A stretch of 64,000 bases of DNA from contig JAHJDP010000107.1 in NCBI GenBank assembly GCA_018831195.1, positions 37,123-101,122 of the forward strand, given 5' to 3'. A program made the translations under genes and the position numbers. Positions 9,340 through 17,131 of this stretch are shown here, piece by piece (positions within the stretch are counted from its first letter, which is position 1; each line of letters starts with the position of its first letter). Source of the stretch: Candidatus Eisenbacteria bacterium (GTDB lineage: Bacteria; Eisenbacteria; RBG-16-71-46; CAIMUX01; JAHJDP01). The notes beneath the pieces were generated by a model that was given only the letters and a program-made list of their open reading frames with translations, was not told the DNA's origin and searched no databases.

Positions 9340-9429
9340 GGGGTCCGATGGACCAAGCCTTTCCCGAGGTAGACCTGGAGGCAGGGACGCTAACTTCCCA
9401 TTGGTCTCTTCCCGGTCCTATCGGACCCC
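9340..9429 (-). repeat. Inverted repeat (16/15-base arms) just upstream of rsmH
   Basis: On the minus strand the arm at 9429-9414 reads GGGGTCCGATAGGACC, and the arm at 9354-9340 reads GGTCCATCGGACCCC. It is its complement with one base missing. The arms are about 60 bases apart and the second ends 15 bases before the rsmH ATG. The same region has a direct repeat, CAGGGACGC on the plus strand at 9382-9390 and 9441-9449. The RNA could fold into a long stem that leaves little room for a ribosome at rsmH. No T-run follows, so it is not a simple terminator. Function is unknown. Confidence 0.6.
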
Positions 9430-9492
9430 ACCACCCCCCACAGGGACGCAGCGGTTGAACACACATAGCAAGGCAACTTCAACCCCGGCCTC

Positions 9493-9927
9493 TTAATTTG
9501 GTGAGGGAAGGGGCATACTGTATCCCATTCCCAGTTGCACCATGGTCGGGCATGCTCGTAGCAGGGGTTCCTGCAGTGTGGGGGTTTGTGACGAGTTCCG
9601 GTCAGGTGCCGGCTTAGGATTGGTGATCAACTCATCCACTTCCTGAGCCACACCCAATCTCAGGAGATCCCAGAGGTAGTCCGAGACTCCCGTCATCTGC
9701 ATCTCTCCTCCCCGGAGCCGAACCAGTCGGCATGTGGCCAGGAGAAAATGGCTGCCTCTGAAATCCAAATGCCGAACTTCGGAGAAATCCAGCAGGATCT
9801 TGGAAGGCGGATGTGTCCCCAATCGGCTGGTGAGAGTACTCAATTGCCGCAGATCATTCTGAGTCAGTGAGCCCATCACTTGGACCCACCAGAGCGAACC
9901 GATCCTTGTCATGCCTAAGCTGGACAT
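9493..9927 (-). CDS. STAS-domain protein (anti-sigma-factor-antagonist-like), no phosphorylatable serine
   Basis: The 144-residue protein has one STAS fold over about residues 5-105: an early beta strand (WWVQVMGSLTQND), the core ILLDFSEVRHLDFRG, then a helix (HFLLATCRLVRLRGGEMQMTG) and the closing YLWDLLRLGVAQEVDEL. In SpoIIAA-type antagonists the loop after the central strand reads D-S-S/T-G and its Ser is phosphorylated by the partner kinase. Here the loop is D55-F-R-G58, so that switch is missing. The last 40 residues are a Pro/Ser-rich tail. ATG 9927 has GGGAG seven bases upstream and lies 11 bases after mraZ. Placement inside the dcw cluster suggests a link to cell-envelope or division control; the partner is unknown. 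Confidence 0.8.
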   Translation of the reverse strand: MSSLGMTRIGSLWWVQVMGSLTQNDLRQLSTLTSRLGTHPPSKILLDFSEVRHLDFRGSHFLLATCRLVRLRGGEMQMTGVSDYLWDLLRLGVAQEVDELITNPKPAPDRNSSQTPTLQEPLLRACPTMVQLGMGYSMPLPSPN

Positions 9928-9938
9928 GATGGACTCCC

Positions 9939-10394
9939 TCAGAGCGATTGGACGATCTCCAGCCAGAGGTTGTTTTCGTCCTGCGACAATGCCTTCTGCG
10001 CCATACCTTCAAAGGCCTTCGGGGACCACAATTCCAGGACGCGCATATTACCAAAAATTTGACATTCTTTACTCACACCGGCGGCCTGCAATTGGTCTGG
10101 GCGAAGCATGATCCGCCCTTGAGAATCCAACCGACAAATCTCCCCACTTAATGCAACTTGACGCCGCAAATAGTCATAATGCTGGGCGTTATGGGGGGGA
10201 TTGTCTTCCGACAAAAGTCGTTCCACGAATTTCTCCCAAGCATCCTGCGGAAACAGGACGATGTGGTTTTCCCGGGCTACGGCGTAGAGGTCGGATTGAC
10301 CCCACTTGGCGAGCTGATCCCGGAATCGCGCAGGAATCGCGACCCTGAATTTCTCATCCACCGCATGTTTAAAAACCCCGAGAAAAGTGACCAT
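9939..10394 (-). CDS. mraZ: Transcriptional regulator MraZ
   Basis: MraZ is a DNA-binding protein of the SpoVT-AbrB fold that heads dcw clusters and represses its own promoter in the species studied. The 151 residues contain the two tandem family motifs: DEKFRVAIPARFRDQL near the N-terminus and DSQGRIMLRPDQL in the second half. The C-terminus carries ELWSPKAFEGM, also typical. ATG 10394 has AGGAG seven bases upstream of the adjacent TTG codon and ten before itself, so either could serve; ATG is preferred. The gene is the first of the cluster and follows a clear promoter and a G-tract repeat region. Confidence 0.95.
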   Translation of the reverse strand: MVTFLGVFKHAVDEKFRVAIPARFRDQLAKWGQSDLYAVARENHIVLFPQDAWEKFVERLLSEDNPPHNAQHYDYLRRQVALSGEICRLDSQGRIMLRPDQLQAAGVSKECQIFGNMRVLELWSPKAFEGMAQKALSQDENNLWLEIVQSL

Positions 10395-10414
10395 CAACCT
10401 GCTCCTGGGAAACG

Positions 10415-10462
10415 CCCCCTTATTACCCCATTTTGCCTATTCAAGGCGTAATTTTGCCCCTC
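10415..10462 (-). promoter_or_regulatory. Candidate MraZ operator (phased G-tract repeats) upstream of mraZ
   Basis: On the minus strand, three GGGG tracts begin at 10460, 10429 and 10419, and an eight-base word GGCAAAAT occurs twice, 21 bases apart. The offsets (10, 21 and 31 bases) are close to whole helical turns. Known MraZ boxes in other bacteria are short G-rich direct repeats with about 10-base period between promoter and start codon, which is where these lie (20-70 bases before ATG, just downstream of the predicted transcription start). Operator function is inference. Confidence 0.5.
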
Positions 10463-10475
10463 ATCGCGCCATATC

Positions 10476-10505
10476 ATAATATCGAGGATAACACCTCATC
10501 GTCAA
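10476..10505 (-). promoter_or_regulatory. Sigma70-type promoter of the mraZ/dcw cluster
   Basis: Minus-strand reading gives -35 TTGACG (10505-10500), an 18-base spacer, and -10 TATTAT (10481-10476). Transcription would start near 10468, about 75 bases before mraZ and just upstream of the G-tract repeats. No other strong promoter is seen in the 261-base gap between mraZ and the glycosyltransferase gene upstream of it. I see no clear intrinsic terminator for that upstream gene. Confidence 0.6.
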
Positions 10506-10655
10506 GAAATAGTTGAGACTTTTCGTCCTAAAAGAGGACAATTCTATTCCGAAAATGTATAGGCGCTAAGACGATCGATTGTTCGTGTCGTTAAAATGGG
10601 TTATTGGGAAGAGAAAAGAGGCGGAAACACAGCAATACGAACATTTGTTTGTTAT

Positions 10656-11912
10656 TTATAGCTCTTTCAAAATATCGAAAAGTTGATGAGTCAGCGCTTT
10701 CCTCTCAAAAGGGGCCAGATCCTCCCGTTGGGCTCCATGTTCCGTCTTACCCTCACGAAAGGTCTGCCACCGGCTCTCCAGGCAATCGAGAATCTCAACC
10801 CCTGACCTCGGCGAAAAAGCCCAACCAGCACCCAAATCACGGGTCAATCGAACCGCATCGCCCTCTGGGTCGGCCAATGTCAGCAAAGGTCGGCCTGATC
10901 GCAAATACTCCCAGAATTTACCAGGGAGTATCAGCCGGCCCCGCTCCCCCTCTTGCTCGAGTAAAAGGAGAAGGTGCGCCGTGCCGAGCCAAGCGACCCC
11001 CTCCCGATGTCGGCACGGGGGCAGGAAGCGAACGTGACCCTCCACACCCGCCCGTAACGCCTCGGCTTCGTGGGTCGCATAATGGGGTCCGACGCACACC
11101 AGCTCGATATCTTTCTTGGCTTCAGGCCGGCGTCGCAACAACTGTGACAGCGGTTCAAGCAGGGGCTGAAGAGGCCGTTCGGGATTCAGTTGTCCCAGAT
11201 GCAGGATTCGAAAACACTCAGGCGGAAGCTCGGTCTTGAAGTCACGAAAATCACCCTCATCGAATCCGTTCGTCAAGACGACAAATTTCCCGGGATCGAT
11301 TGACGGATAACGTCCCACGAAATCCTCGCGGGTCATATAACTTGTCACAATAATCTTGTCAGCCCGTTCAATGACAGCCTTCTCCATAGAATGATGGATC
11401 TTTTTATGGATTGCCGTCGGAGGAGCGAAGCTCAATCGTTGGGTCCAAGGATCCCGGAAATCGGCGACCCATGGAATGTCAAACTTTCGGCATAAACGGA
11501 GTCCGGCAAGATGAGTGGAATCGGGTGACGACGTTGTCCAGAGAATATGATCCGGCTCCCGCCGCAGAATCTGAGTCGCACAGCGACCGGCCAGCAATGA
11601 CCATGGCAGATAGGCATCCGGAACAAGACCCAGACCGGCGACCCAGCGCAACCCTCGGATCCAGCTTGTGGATCGGCGCTTCCCCTTTCCACCCCCCCCC
11701 ATTGGAATTGGATTTTTGACGCGATGCACCGTGACGCTCTTTGGAATTTCTTTTGTAAGGGTGGCGTCACGAATCCAATATCCCGTTTCATGGGCCGTAA
11801 CCACCGTCGGACGGACACCAAAATCAGGCAGGTACCGGACAAACTTCAATGTGCGCTGAACACCGGCGCCGCCTAGAGGAGGAAAGAAATAGGCAAGAAC
11901 CAGTAATTTCAA
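10656..11912 (-). CDS. Glycosyltransferase, GT4-like (GT-B fold)
   Basis: A 418-residue putative sugar transferase. The N-terminus (LLVLAYFFPPLGGAGVQRTLKFVRYLPDFGVRPTVVT) is the typical GT4 opening with the glycine-rich loop, the middle has ADKIIVTSYMTREDF and VLTNGFDEGDF, and the C-terminal half carries ILHLGQLNPERPLQPLLEPL and the nucleotide-sugar region near PGKFWEYLRSGRPLLTLADPEGD. The likely start is TTG 11912: its TTGA overlaps the stop of the propeller gene by four bases and places the first beta strand right at the N-terminus. The open frame upstream lies within the propeller gene. It is the last gene of the long minus-strand unit. Donor and acceptor sugars cannot be told. Confidence 0.85.
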   Translation of the reverse strand: MKLLVLAYFFPPLGGAGVQRTLKFVRYLPDFGVRPTVVTAHETGYWIRDATLTKEIPKSVTVHRVKNPIPMGGGGKGKRRSTSWIRGLRWVAGLGLVPDAYLPWSLLAGRCATQILRREPDHILWTTSSPDSTHLAGLRLCRKFDIPWVADFRDPWTQRLSFAPPTAIHKKIHHSMEKAVIERADKIIVTSYMTREDFVGRYPSIDPGKFVVLTNGFDEGDFRDFKTELPPECFRILHLGQLNPERPLQPLLEPLSQLLRRRPEAKKDIELVCVGPHYATHEAEALRAGVEGHVRFLPPCRHREGVAWLGTAHLLLLLEQEGERGRLILPGKFWEYLRSGRPLLTLADPEGDAVRLTRDLGAGWAFSPRSGVEILDCLESRWQTFREGKTEHGAQREDLAPFERKALTHQLFDILKEL

Positions 11913-14230
11913 GGACCGCAATCTCCATCGAGGACAGCGAATGGAATGGAACGGAAACCCTGTGATGACCGAATCCGCACAATGTACAACCCCGCAGGAA
12001 CCATTCGTCCGTCGGCTCGACCGTCCCAAATCACCTCACCGGAACCGACATCATCAAACACCGCCAAATGGCGCCCTTCTGTATCCAAGATAACGCCACT
12101 CACCCGGCTGGGAAGACCGAGGATGCGGAGCGATTGGCTGCATTTCGGCTGGTAGGGATTCGGATAGACTCCCGGACGTTCCCTTCCTTCGGTCACCGTG
12201 CTGCTGGGTCGCACCATTGATAAACCCCAGGCCGTCCCAAGCCAAAGTGAACGACCATCTGGGTCAACCGTCATCGTCTCTATGTCGGGATGAACGAGTT
12301 CTGGAGAATCATAGGTATATTCATATGTGAAACCTCCGAACCCGTCTGGTAAAACCCGAGTAACGCCACTATTTTTTGTCGCAATCCAGGCGCCTCCCTC
12401 AGCGGTCGGAATAATATCTTTGATCTCGCTCGCCGGGAGACGGTTGTACCCTTGTGTCAGATAACGGAGACCATAAATATCCTTAACCCGGGTGACACCG
12501 GATGTGCTACCAACCCAAACGGCATCGGAGCCCACCGCGATACAGGTTGTCCGATCGCCAACCGGTCTGCGTTGAACTTGGGAACTGGAATAGTGAATCC
12601 AGTCGTCATCCGTCGTAAGAGGCACTCCATCAGAACCCAAATTCCAGCGTGAAAAACCTTGATCGACATAGCCGATCCAAAGAATCACCCCTTCAGCTGC
12701 AATAGCTCTAACATTATTGCTTTGGAGCTCTGCGCCCATCGTCGTGGTTGTCAACTCAATCCAGGTTGAATCTGAGGGATCCAGCCCGGTGACACCAAAG
12801 GCAAACTCTGTATTCTCGCTGGATGAAGCAAACCAAAGTCTTCCCCGCGCATCCTTTGTCATATCCTTGATATTGGTGGCTTGAGCATATTGGGAAATAC
12901 CGTCAGGCCGGATCACCTCAACGCCGAAATCAGGCAAGGTCGAAGAAGTACCGCAGCAATTGCCCAGCCAAATGGCATCCCCATCGACGAGCAGGCGCCA
13001 GGTCCAAGTATTGGTCAATCCAGAAGTTCCCTTAACAATGGTGGACCAATTCCCGTTATCCCTTATTGTCAATAGCGGCTGCTGCTGTGGTTGAGCGGTG
13101 GAAGTCCAAAGACGGCCGTCTTTATCGAAGGTGATATCCCGATAGTGATGCCGCCTATCAGGACCCAGCATTCGATGCTGGACCCATTCTCCACCGAGAC
13201 GTTCCCACAGACCGTCTTCCGAGTCGGCGAGACCATTGGAATTTCGGGCATTGGCGCTGGCGCCCGCCCATAACCGGCCTTGCTGATCGCGCGCCAGACT
13301 GGAGACGGGAGGAGCCCCCGCCGCCGCTGTTATCCACTGCTCACCGGCCGGGTCGAAGTAGTAGACACCCGTTTTGCCGGCGAGCCAGAGAGTATCGGCC
13401 GCGGAGTATAAATCCATCCAAAGTGGTGATCCCGGCAGACCTGCCTCATGCCCGATCCATTCATCGCCGTTCCAGATACCGATGAAGTCATCCGTAGCGA
13501 CCCATATCAACTCATCATGGACGGCAAGATCGCGCAATGTTCGATTCTCCAGTCCCTGCGATCGGTCTTCCCACCGTCCAAGCTCAAAATTGAGCCTGAC
13601 GACTCCGCCCAGATACCCTTCTTCCGTCACGGGTCGGCCGCCGATCCAAAGTTCACCTTGAAAAATTTGCCCGGTTCGAAGGTCCCAACTGGGCACAGGA
13701 TCCAGATCAAGTCCCTCCAAACTCATCCAGACAAGAGAATCACCCTGAAAAACTGAAAATCCACCACGGGCGAGAACCAAGATCCAATCATCCTGTTTTA
13801 TAAGATTGACGATGTCATCGCTCGGTATCGATTCCAGCAATGAAGTGAACGGCATGAAGATCGAGGATTCCACATCATAAATGGCGATCCCCTGCGTTTC
13901 TGTCCCGTACCAAATTTGATCGCCGGGGGCGCCAATGGCGCAGGTCAGCGTATCGCTCGAAAGACCATTCGCCGCCCGGTTCCATTGACGGAATTCGCCC
14001 GTCTCGGATTGATAGAAGAGAGCTCCGCCCGAGGTTGCACAATAAATCCCATCAGAGAGAGGAACGACGCCCCGGATATCATTCGCATAAATGTACGTCT
14101 GCCATGATTCCGCGGCACCATGTGATGAAGGATAACTGAGAAGTAAAACAATCAAGATAAAGAGACAAGTCAGACACCCGTGCGAGGATGATCTTCCCAA
14201 ACACCCTTTGCTGGTATTATACAAACTCAT
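11909..14230 (-). CDS. Secreted beta-propeller protein with C-terminal FlgD-like module
   Basis: The 773-residue protein has a signal-peptide-like helix (CLFILIVLLLSYPSSHG) and then many blades of the two-component-regulator-propeller type, for example GLSSDTLTCAIGAPGDQIWYGTETQGIAIYD, WIATKNSGVTRV and LWLGTAWGLSMV. There is no kinase or DNA-binding part, so this is not a sensor kinase. The last 90 residues form a module starting VYPNPYQP, with WDGRADGRMVPAGLYIVRI, resembling FlgD-Ig or type 9 sorting domains. It lacks the classic C-terminal Lys-rich end of type 9 cargo. It overlaps the GT2 fusion gene (ATGA) and the next GT4 (TTGA), so it is embedded in the glycan operon. Role unknown; likely periplasmic or surface exposed. 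Confidence 0.8.
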   Translation of the reverse strand: MSLYNTSKGCLGRSSSHGCLTCLFILIVLLLSYPSSHGAAESWQTYIYANDIRGVVPLSDGIYCATSGGALFYQSETGEFRQWNRAANGLSSDTLTCAIGAPGDQIWYGTETQGIAIYDVESSIFMPFTSLLESIPSDDIVNLIKQDDWILVLARGGFSVFQGDSLVWMSLEGLDLDPVPSWDLRTGQIFQGELWIGGRPVTEEGYLGGVVRLNFELGRWEDRSQGLENRTLRDLAVHDELIWVATDDFIGIWNGDEWIGHEAGLPGSPLWMDLYSAADTLWLAGKTGVYYFDPAGEQWITAAAGAPPVSSLARDQQGRLWAGASANARNSNGLADSEDGLWERLGGEWVQHRMLGPDRRHHYRDITFDKDGRLWTSTAQPQQQPLLTIRDNGNWSTIVKGTSGLTNTWTWRLLVDGDAIWLGNCCGTSSTLPDFGVEVIRPDGISQYAQATNIKDMTKDARGRLWFASSSENTEFAFGVTGLDPSDSTWIELTTTTMGAELQSNNVRAIAAEGVILWIGYVDQGFSRWNLGSDGVPLTTDDDWIHYSSSQVQRRPVGDRTTCIAVGSDAVWVGSTSGVTRVKDIYGLRYLTQGYNRLPASEIKDIIPTAEGGAWIATKNSGVTRVLPDGFGGFTYEYTYDSPELVHPDIETMTVDPDGRSLWLGTAWGLSMVRPSSTVTEGRERPGVYPNPYQPKCSQSLRILGLPSRVSGVILDTEGRHLAVFDDVGSGEVIWDGRADGRMVPAGLYIVRIRSSQGFRSIPFAVLDGDCGP

Positions 14231-16386
14231 AACGCTCCTGCACCGTCGGTTCGGCTCATTTCATGGCCAGCGGTTCTCTGACCCCAAAATATTCTGAGAT
14301 CCTCTTCAAAGCTCCAGCGAAGGACGTAATATCGGTTGAGCCGGCGGTAATCCACGTGGGCGTTGTAAATCCAGGGATCAGAACCCCAGAGCCCCATAAG
14401 CCCCGGTGGAGCATCAGGAGCATCTTTTCTTTCTGACTCTACGAGACCATCCCAAATCTCCACGGGAAATGGGTAGATACCCACAATACTCATCCGCCCT
14501 CCGATTACATTAGGGAGTCTAGGATACAATGCCATCCATCTCAAGATACGGGTCAGACCGGTTTCTTTGACATATCTCCTGAGATCGAAGATTCTCCCTT
14601 TTCTACCAATCGATTTCCTTGTTTCCAGCTTCGGCTTCCCCCTCAGCAAGGATAGATTGATGAGATGAAGTGGAAACCCCAAAATGAGAATAGGAAGGGC
14701 AACAAGCAGATCCATCGTTCTCTTGAGCGGTGATGAAACGCCTCGACCCCTGCGCCCCCCAATAGAAAGCACCGACCACCCAAAAAATCCCTCAATCCGG
14801 GATCCGGGAACTAAAAGTCCCTGGCTCACCGGAACCAAACCAACCGGCACACCCAGCTTCGAAAGTGGTTCGATCACCTCCTCGAGGATAGCCCGCGTTT
14901 TCTCTGTTTCAAAGACCAGGACCTCACCGATTCGCTCTCTCTGGACCCAGCGAATCATCTCCTCAGCCGGATTCAGGATCTCACCGGATGGATGTCGCTC
15001 AAGAGTTTCTGGCTGAAAGCAAATGGGTTCAATCCCCGTCCGGCCTTGCGCTTCACAGGAGCGCTGGAATGTTTCGATCTGCGACATGGAGCCGACAACA
15101 AGGAATCTCTTCAACTGCAATCCCTGCCGTTTGACCTTGCGGACCAGTCTCCTCAAACAACCCCGGCCCAGTCCGACAAACAACAGGGTCAATGGAAAGT
15201 ATAGGGCCACAATGACACGGGAGTAGGTTCGGGTATGCATGAGATATGTGGAAGCCATCATGACCATCGATATAACGACCATGGCCCGAACCAGTTGCCA
15301 CCACCCATGAAATGGATCAAACCATGCCCTTGCACGGTATAAACCGAATCCAATAAATGCCAGTAGACCGACAGTATTTGCAAAGAATAAGAATCTCAAA
15401 TAATCACTCAAAGGAAACAGCGGATTCGCGAATAAAGCGCCAAAGAGAGCCCGCAATGAGTATGCGGCAAGAAAGGCCGCCGTCAGCATGGCGATATCAG
15501 AAATTACGGTGACGAAGGTTCGTATTTGAGTTGTTTTTAATTTCAGAATGTATAATATCATGCTCCATTTTTCAGTATACCGGAGCCATGATTCCAAATG
15601 TCTTCTCATCCCGAATCCAAGGAAGCCCTTTGCACTCTCTCTGCGATGATGATGGTACATCGTGGCATCCGGGACATAGAGTACCCGCCAGCCTCGTTGA
15701 TGAGCCCGATAGCACCAATCGACATCTTCAAAATAGAGGAAAAACCGTTCGTCCATCCCACCGACGTCGTCCATCATCTTTCTGCGGATCATGAGGCTGC
15801 CGCCGATCATCCAATCGACATCCCTGGACGTGGCATGATCCCAATCAGACATAAGATGATCCCGCAGCACACGGTGGTGAGGAAACACCTTTCCGAGAAA
15901 GGTGCGGCGAAGAAGGAGTGTCGGGATGGTATAGAATGACCGGCATGAATATTGAAGCGTGCCGTCGGGATTTAGAAGTTTGGGTCCAGCTATGCCAATA
16001 CGCGGATCCCCATCCATCACCGCGACCAGCGAATCCACTGCACCCTTCATCACAAAAACATCAGGGTTGAGTATTAAAACATATTCAGCCCGCGACAATC
16101 CTATTCCAAGATTAACCGCTTTTGCATAACCAAGATTTTTTTTGGGGTTATGATACCGGCACAGTGGATGGGAAGAGCAAATCTCTGCAGCTCCATCCTC
16201 GGCGGGCCCATTATCAATGACGATAATTTCTGCAGACACCTCTGGCGGATACTTCTTGAGTGCATCCAGCCCCTTCTGAAGAAGAGTGGTCGTGCGGTAG
16301 TGGATAAATAATATACTCAGCCTAGGATTCTTGGCTATCCCTTCCGGCGGAATATCCTGATTAGAGTTTTCCCGGCTCGATTTCAT
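14227..16386 (-). CDS. Fusion: GT2 glycosyltransferase + membrane phosphoglycosyltransferase-like domain with eroded active site
   Basis: Residues 22-260 are a rhamnosyltransferase-like GT2 domain (LSILFIHYRTTTLLQKGL, ILNPDVFV, IGGSLMIRR, FFLYFEDVDWCYRAHQRGW). Then come about four membrane helices (320-440), a Rossmann-like segment (KRFLVVGSMSQIETF), and a region that aligns with polyprenyl-phosphate glycosylphosphotransferases (LKRTMDLLVALPILILGFPL ... RLPNVIGGRMSIVG). In active members the last part reads LDELPQLxNV with an essential Asp-Glu pair. Here the aligned residues are MALYPRLPNV (about 618-627), so the pair is replaced, and the FRQ, KFR(T/S)M and GPRP motifs are also lost. The second half is probably not an active sugar-phosphate transferase. 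ATG 16386; stop overlaps the propeller gene by four bases. Confidence 0.8.
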   Translation of the reverse strand: MKSSRENSNQDIPPEGIAKNPRLSILFIHYRTTTLLQKGLDALKKYPPEVSAEIIVIDNGPAEDGAAEICSSHPLCRYHNPKKNLGYAKAVNLGIGLSRAEYVLILNPDVFVMKGAVDSLVAVMDGDPRIGIAGPKLLNPDGTLQYSCRSFYTIPTLLLRRTFLGKVFPHHRVLRDHLMSDWDHATSRDVDWMIGGSLMIRRKMMDDVGGMDERFFLYFEDVDWCYRAHQRGWRVLYVPDATMYHHHRRESAKGFLGFGMRRHLESWLRYTEKWSMILYILKLKTTQIRTFVTVISDIAMLTAAFLAAYSLRALFGALFANPLFPLSDYLRFLFFANTVGLLAFIGFGLYRARAWFDPFHGWWQLVRAMVVISMVMMASTYLMHTRTYSRVIVALYFPLTLLFVGLGRGCLRRLVRKVKRQGLQLKRFLVVGSMSQIETFQRSCEAQGRTGIEPICFQPETLERHPSGEILNPAEEMIRWVQRERIGEVLVFETEKTRAILEEVIEPLSKLGVPVGLVPVSQGLLVPGSRIEGFFGWSVLSIGGRRGRGVSSPLKRTMDLLVALPILILGFPLHLINLSLLRGKPKLETRKSIGRKGRIFDLRRYVKETGLTRILRWMALYPRLPNVIGGRMSIVGIYPFPVEIWDGLVESERKDAPDAPPGLMGLWGSDPWIYNAHVDYRRLNRYYVLRWSFEEDLRIFWGQRTAGHEMSRTDGAGAL

Positions 16387-16391
16387 TTGGA

Positions 16392-17129
16392 TCAGGACCT
16401 TCCCTTATCTGCTTTTGGTGCCGATCCAAACCAGCGGGAAAGGGCCAAACGCCAAACCAACCAGATGGCCTCCCATACAATCCAACGGGATAATTTGCTG
16501 GCTCCCTTTTGCCTGTCTACAAATACAATTGGAATCTCGCGGATTCTCAAATTTCTGCGCCAGCATTGAAAATTCATCTCTATCTGGAAGCCGTATCCAT
16601 CCGATCCTATCTTATCAAGATCAATTAACTCTAATGTTGACCGACGAAAACATTTAAATCCGCCGGTGGCATCAGACAATGGCATTCCTGTCACGATTTT
16701 TGTATAAAGGTTGGCCCCAAAGCTCAGTATGAGCCGCCTTATGGGCCAATTGACAACCGTCACCCCGTTGAGATATCGGCTTCCTACGACCAAATCACTA
16801 TCCTTAATGCCCTCTATAAACTCCGGAATGGCCTGCGGATCATGTGACAAATCCGCATCCATCTGGATTACGCAATCCACATCCATTTCTATCGCCCTTT
16901 GAAAACCGGCGACATAAGCCGATCCAAGCCCCATTTTCCCCGGGCGCCGCAGAAGAGAAATCCGTGGGTCACTCTTCCCCATCTCTTCTACTATCTGTCC
17001 GGTCCCGTCGGGCGAGCCATCATCCACGACCAGGATCTGAAGATCATATGGATGATCCAGGATCTTGGGGATGACGACCTGAATATTTTCCCTCTCATTA
17101 TAGGTGGGTATAACGACTAGTGTGCGCAT
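16392..17129 (-). CDS. Polyprenol monophosphomannose synthase-like GT2
   Basis: This 245-residue cytoplasmic GT2 enzyme matches the dolichol/polyprenol-phosphate mannose synthase type: MRTLVVIPTYNERENI, ILVVDDGSPDGTG, IQMDADLSHDPQAIPEF, LVVGSRYLNG, GFKCFRRSTLE and the late RQKGASKLSRWIVWEA. Such enzymes move a sugar (mannose in the known cases) from GDP-sugar to a polyprenyl phosphate, which then feeds GT-C type transferases in the membrane. There are no C-terminal membrane helices, so it is the short soluble form. The DUF2723 protein four genes upstream could be the enzyme that uses the lipid-linked sugar. Sugar specificity is inferred from family only. Confidence 0.85.
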   Translation of the reverse strand: MRTLVVIPTYNERENIQVVIPKILDHPYDLQILVVDDGSPDGTGQIVEEMGKSDPRISLLRRPGKMGLGSAYVAGFQRAIEMDVDCVIQMDADLSHDPQAIPEFIEGIKDSDLVVGSRYLNGVTVVNWPIRRLILSFGANLYTKIVTGMPLSDATGGFKCFRRSTLELIDLDKIGSDGYGFQIEMNFQCWRRNLRIREIPIVFVDRQKGASKLSRWIVWEAIWLVWRLALSRWFGSAPKADKGRS

Positions 17130-17131
17130 CG

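Noticed and set aside
11909..14230. Hybrid two-component sensor, suggested by the propeller blades
   Set aside because: No histidine kinase, receiver or DNA-binding segment follows the blades; the protein ends in a FlgD-like module.
14512..14800. Calling the second half of the GT2 fusion an active initiating phosphoglycosyltransferase
   Set aside because: The essential Asp-Glu pair and several other conserved motifs are replaced.
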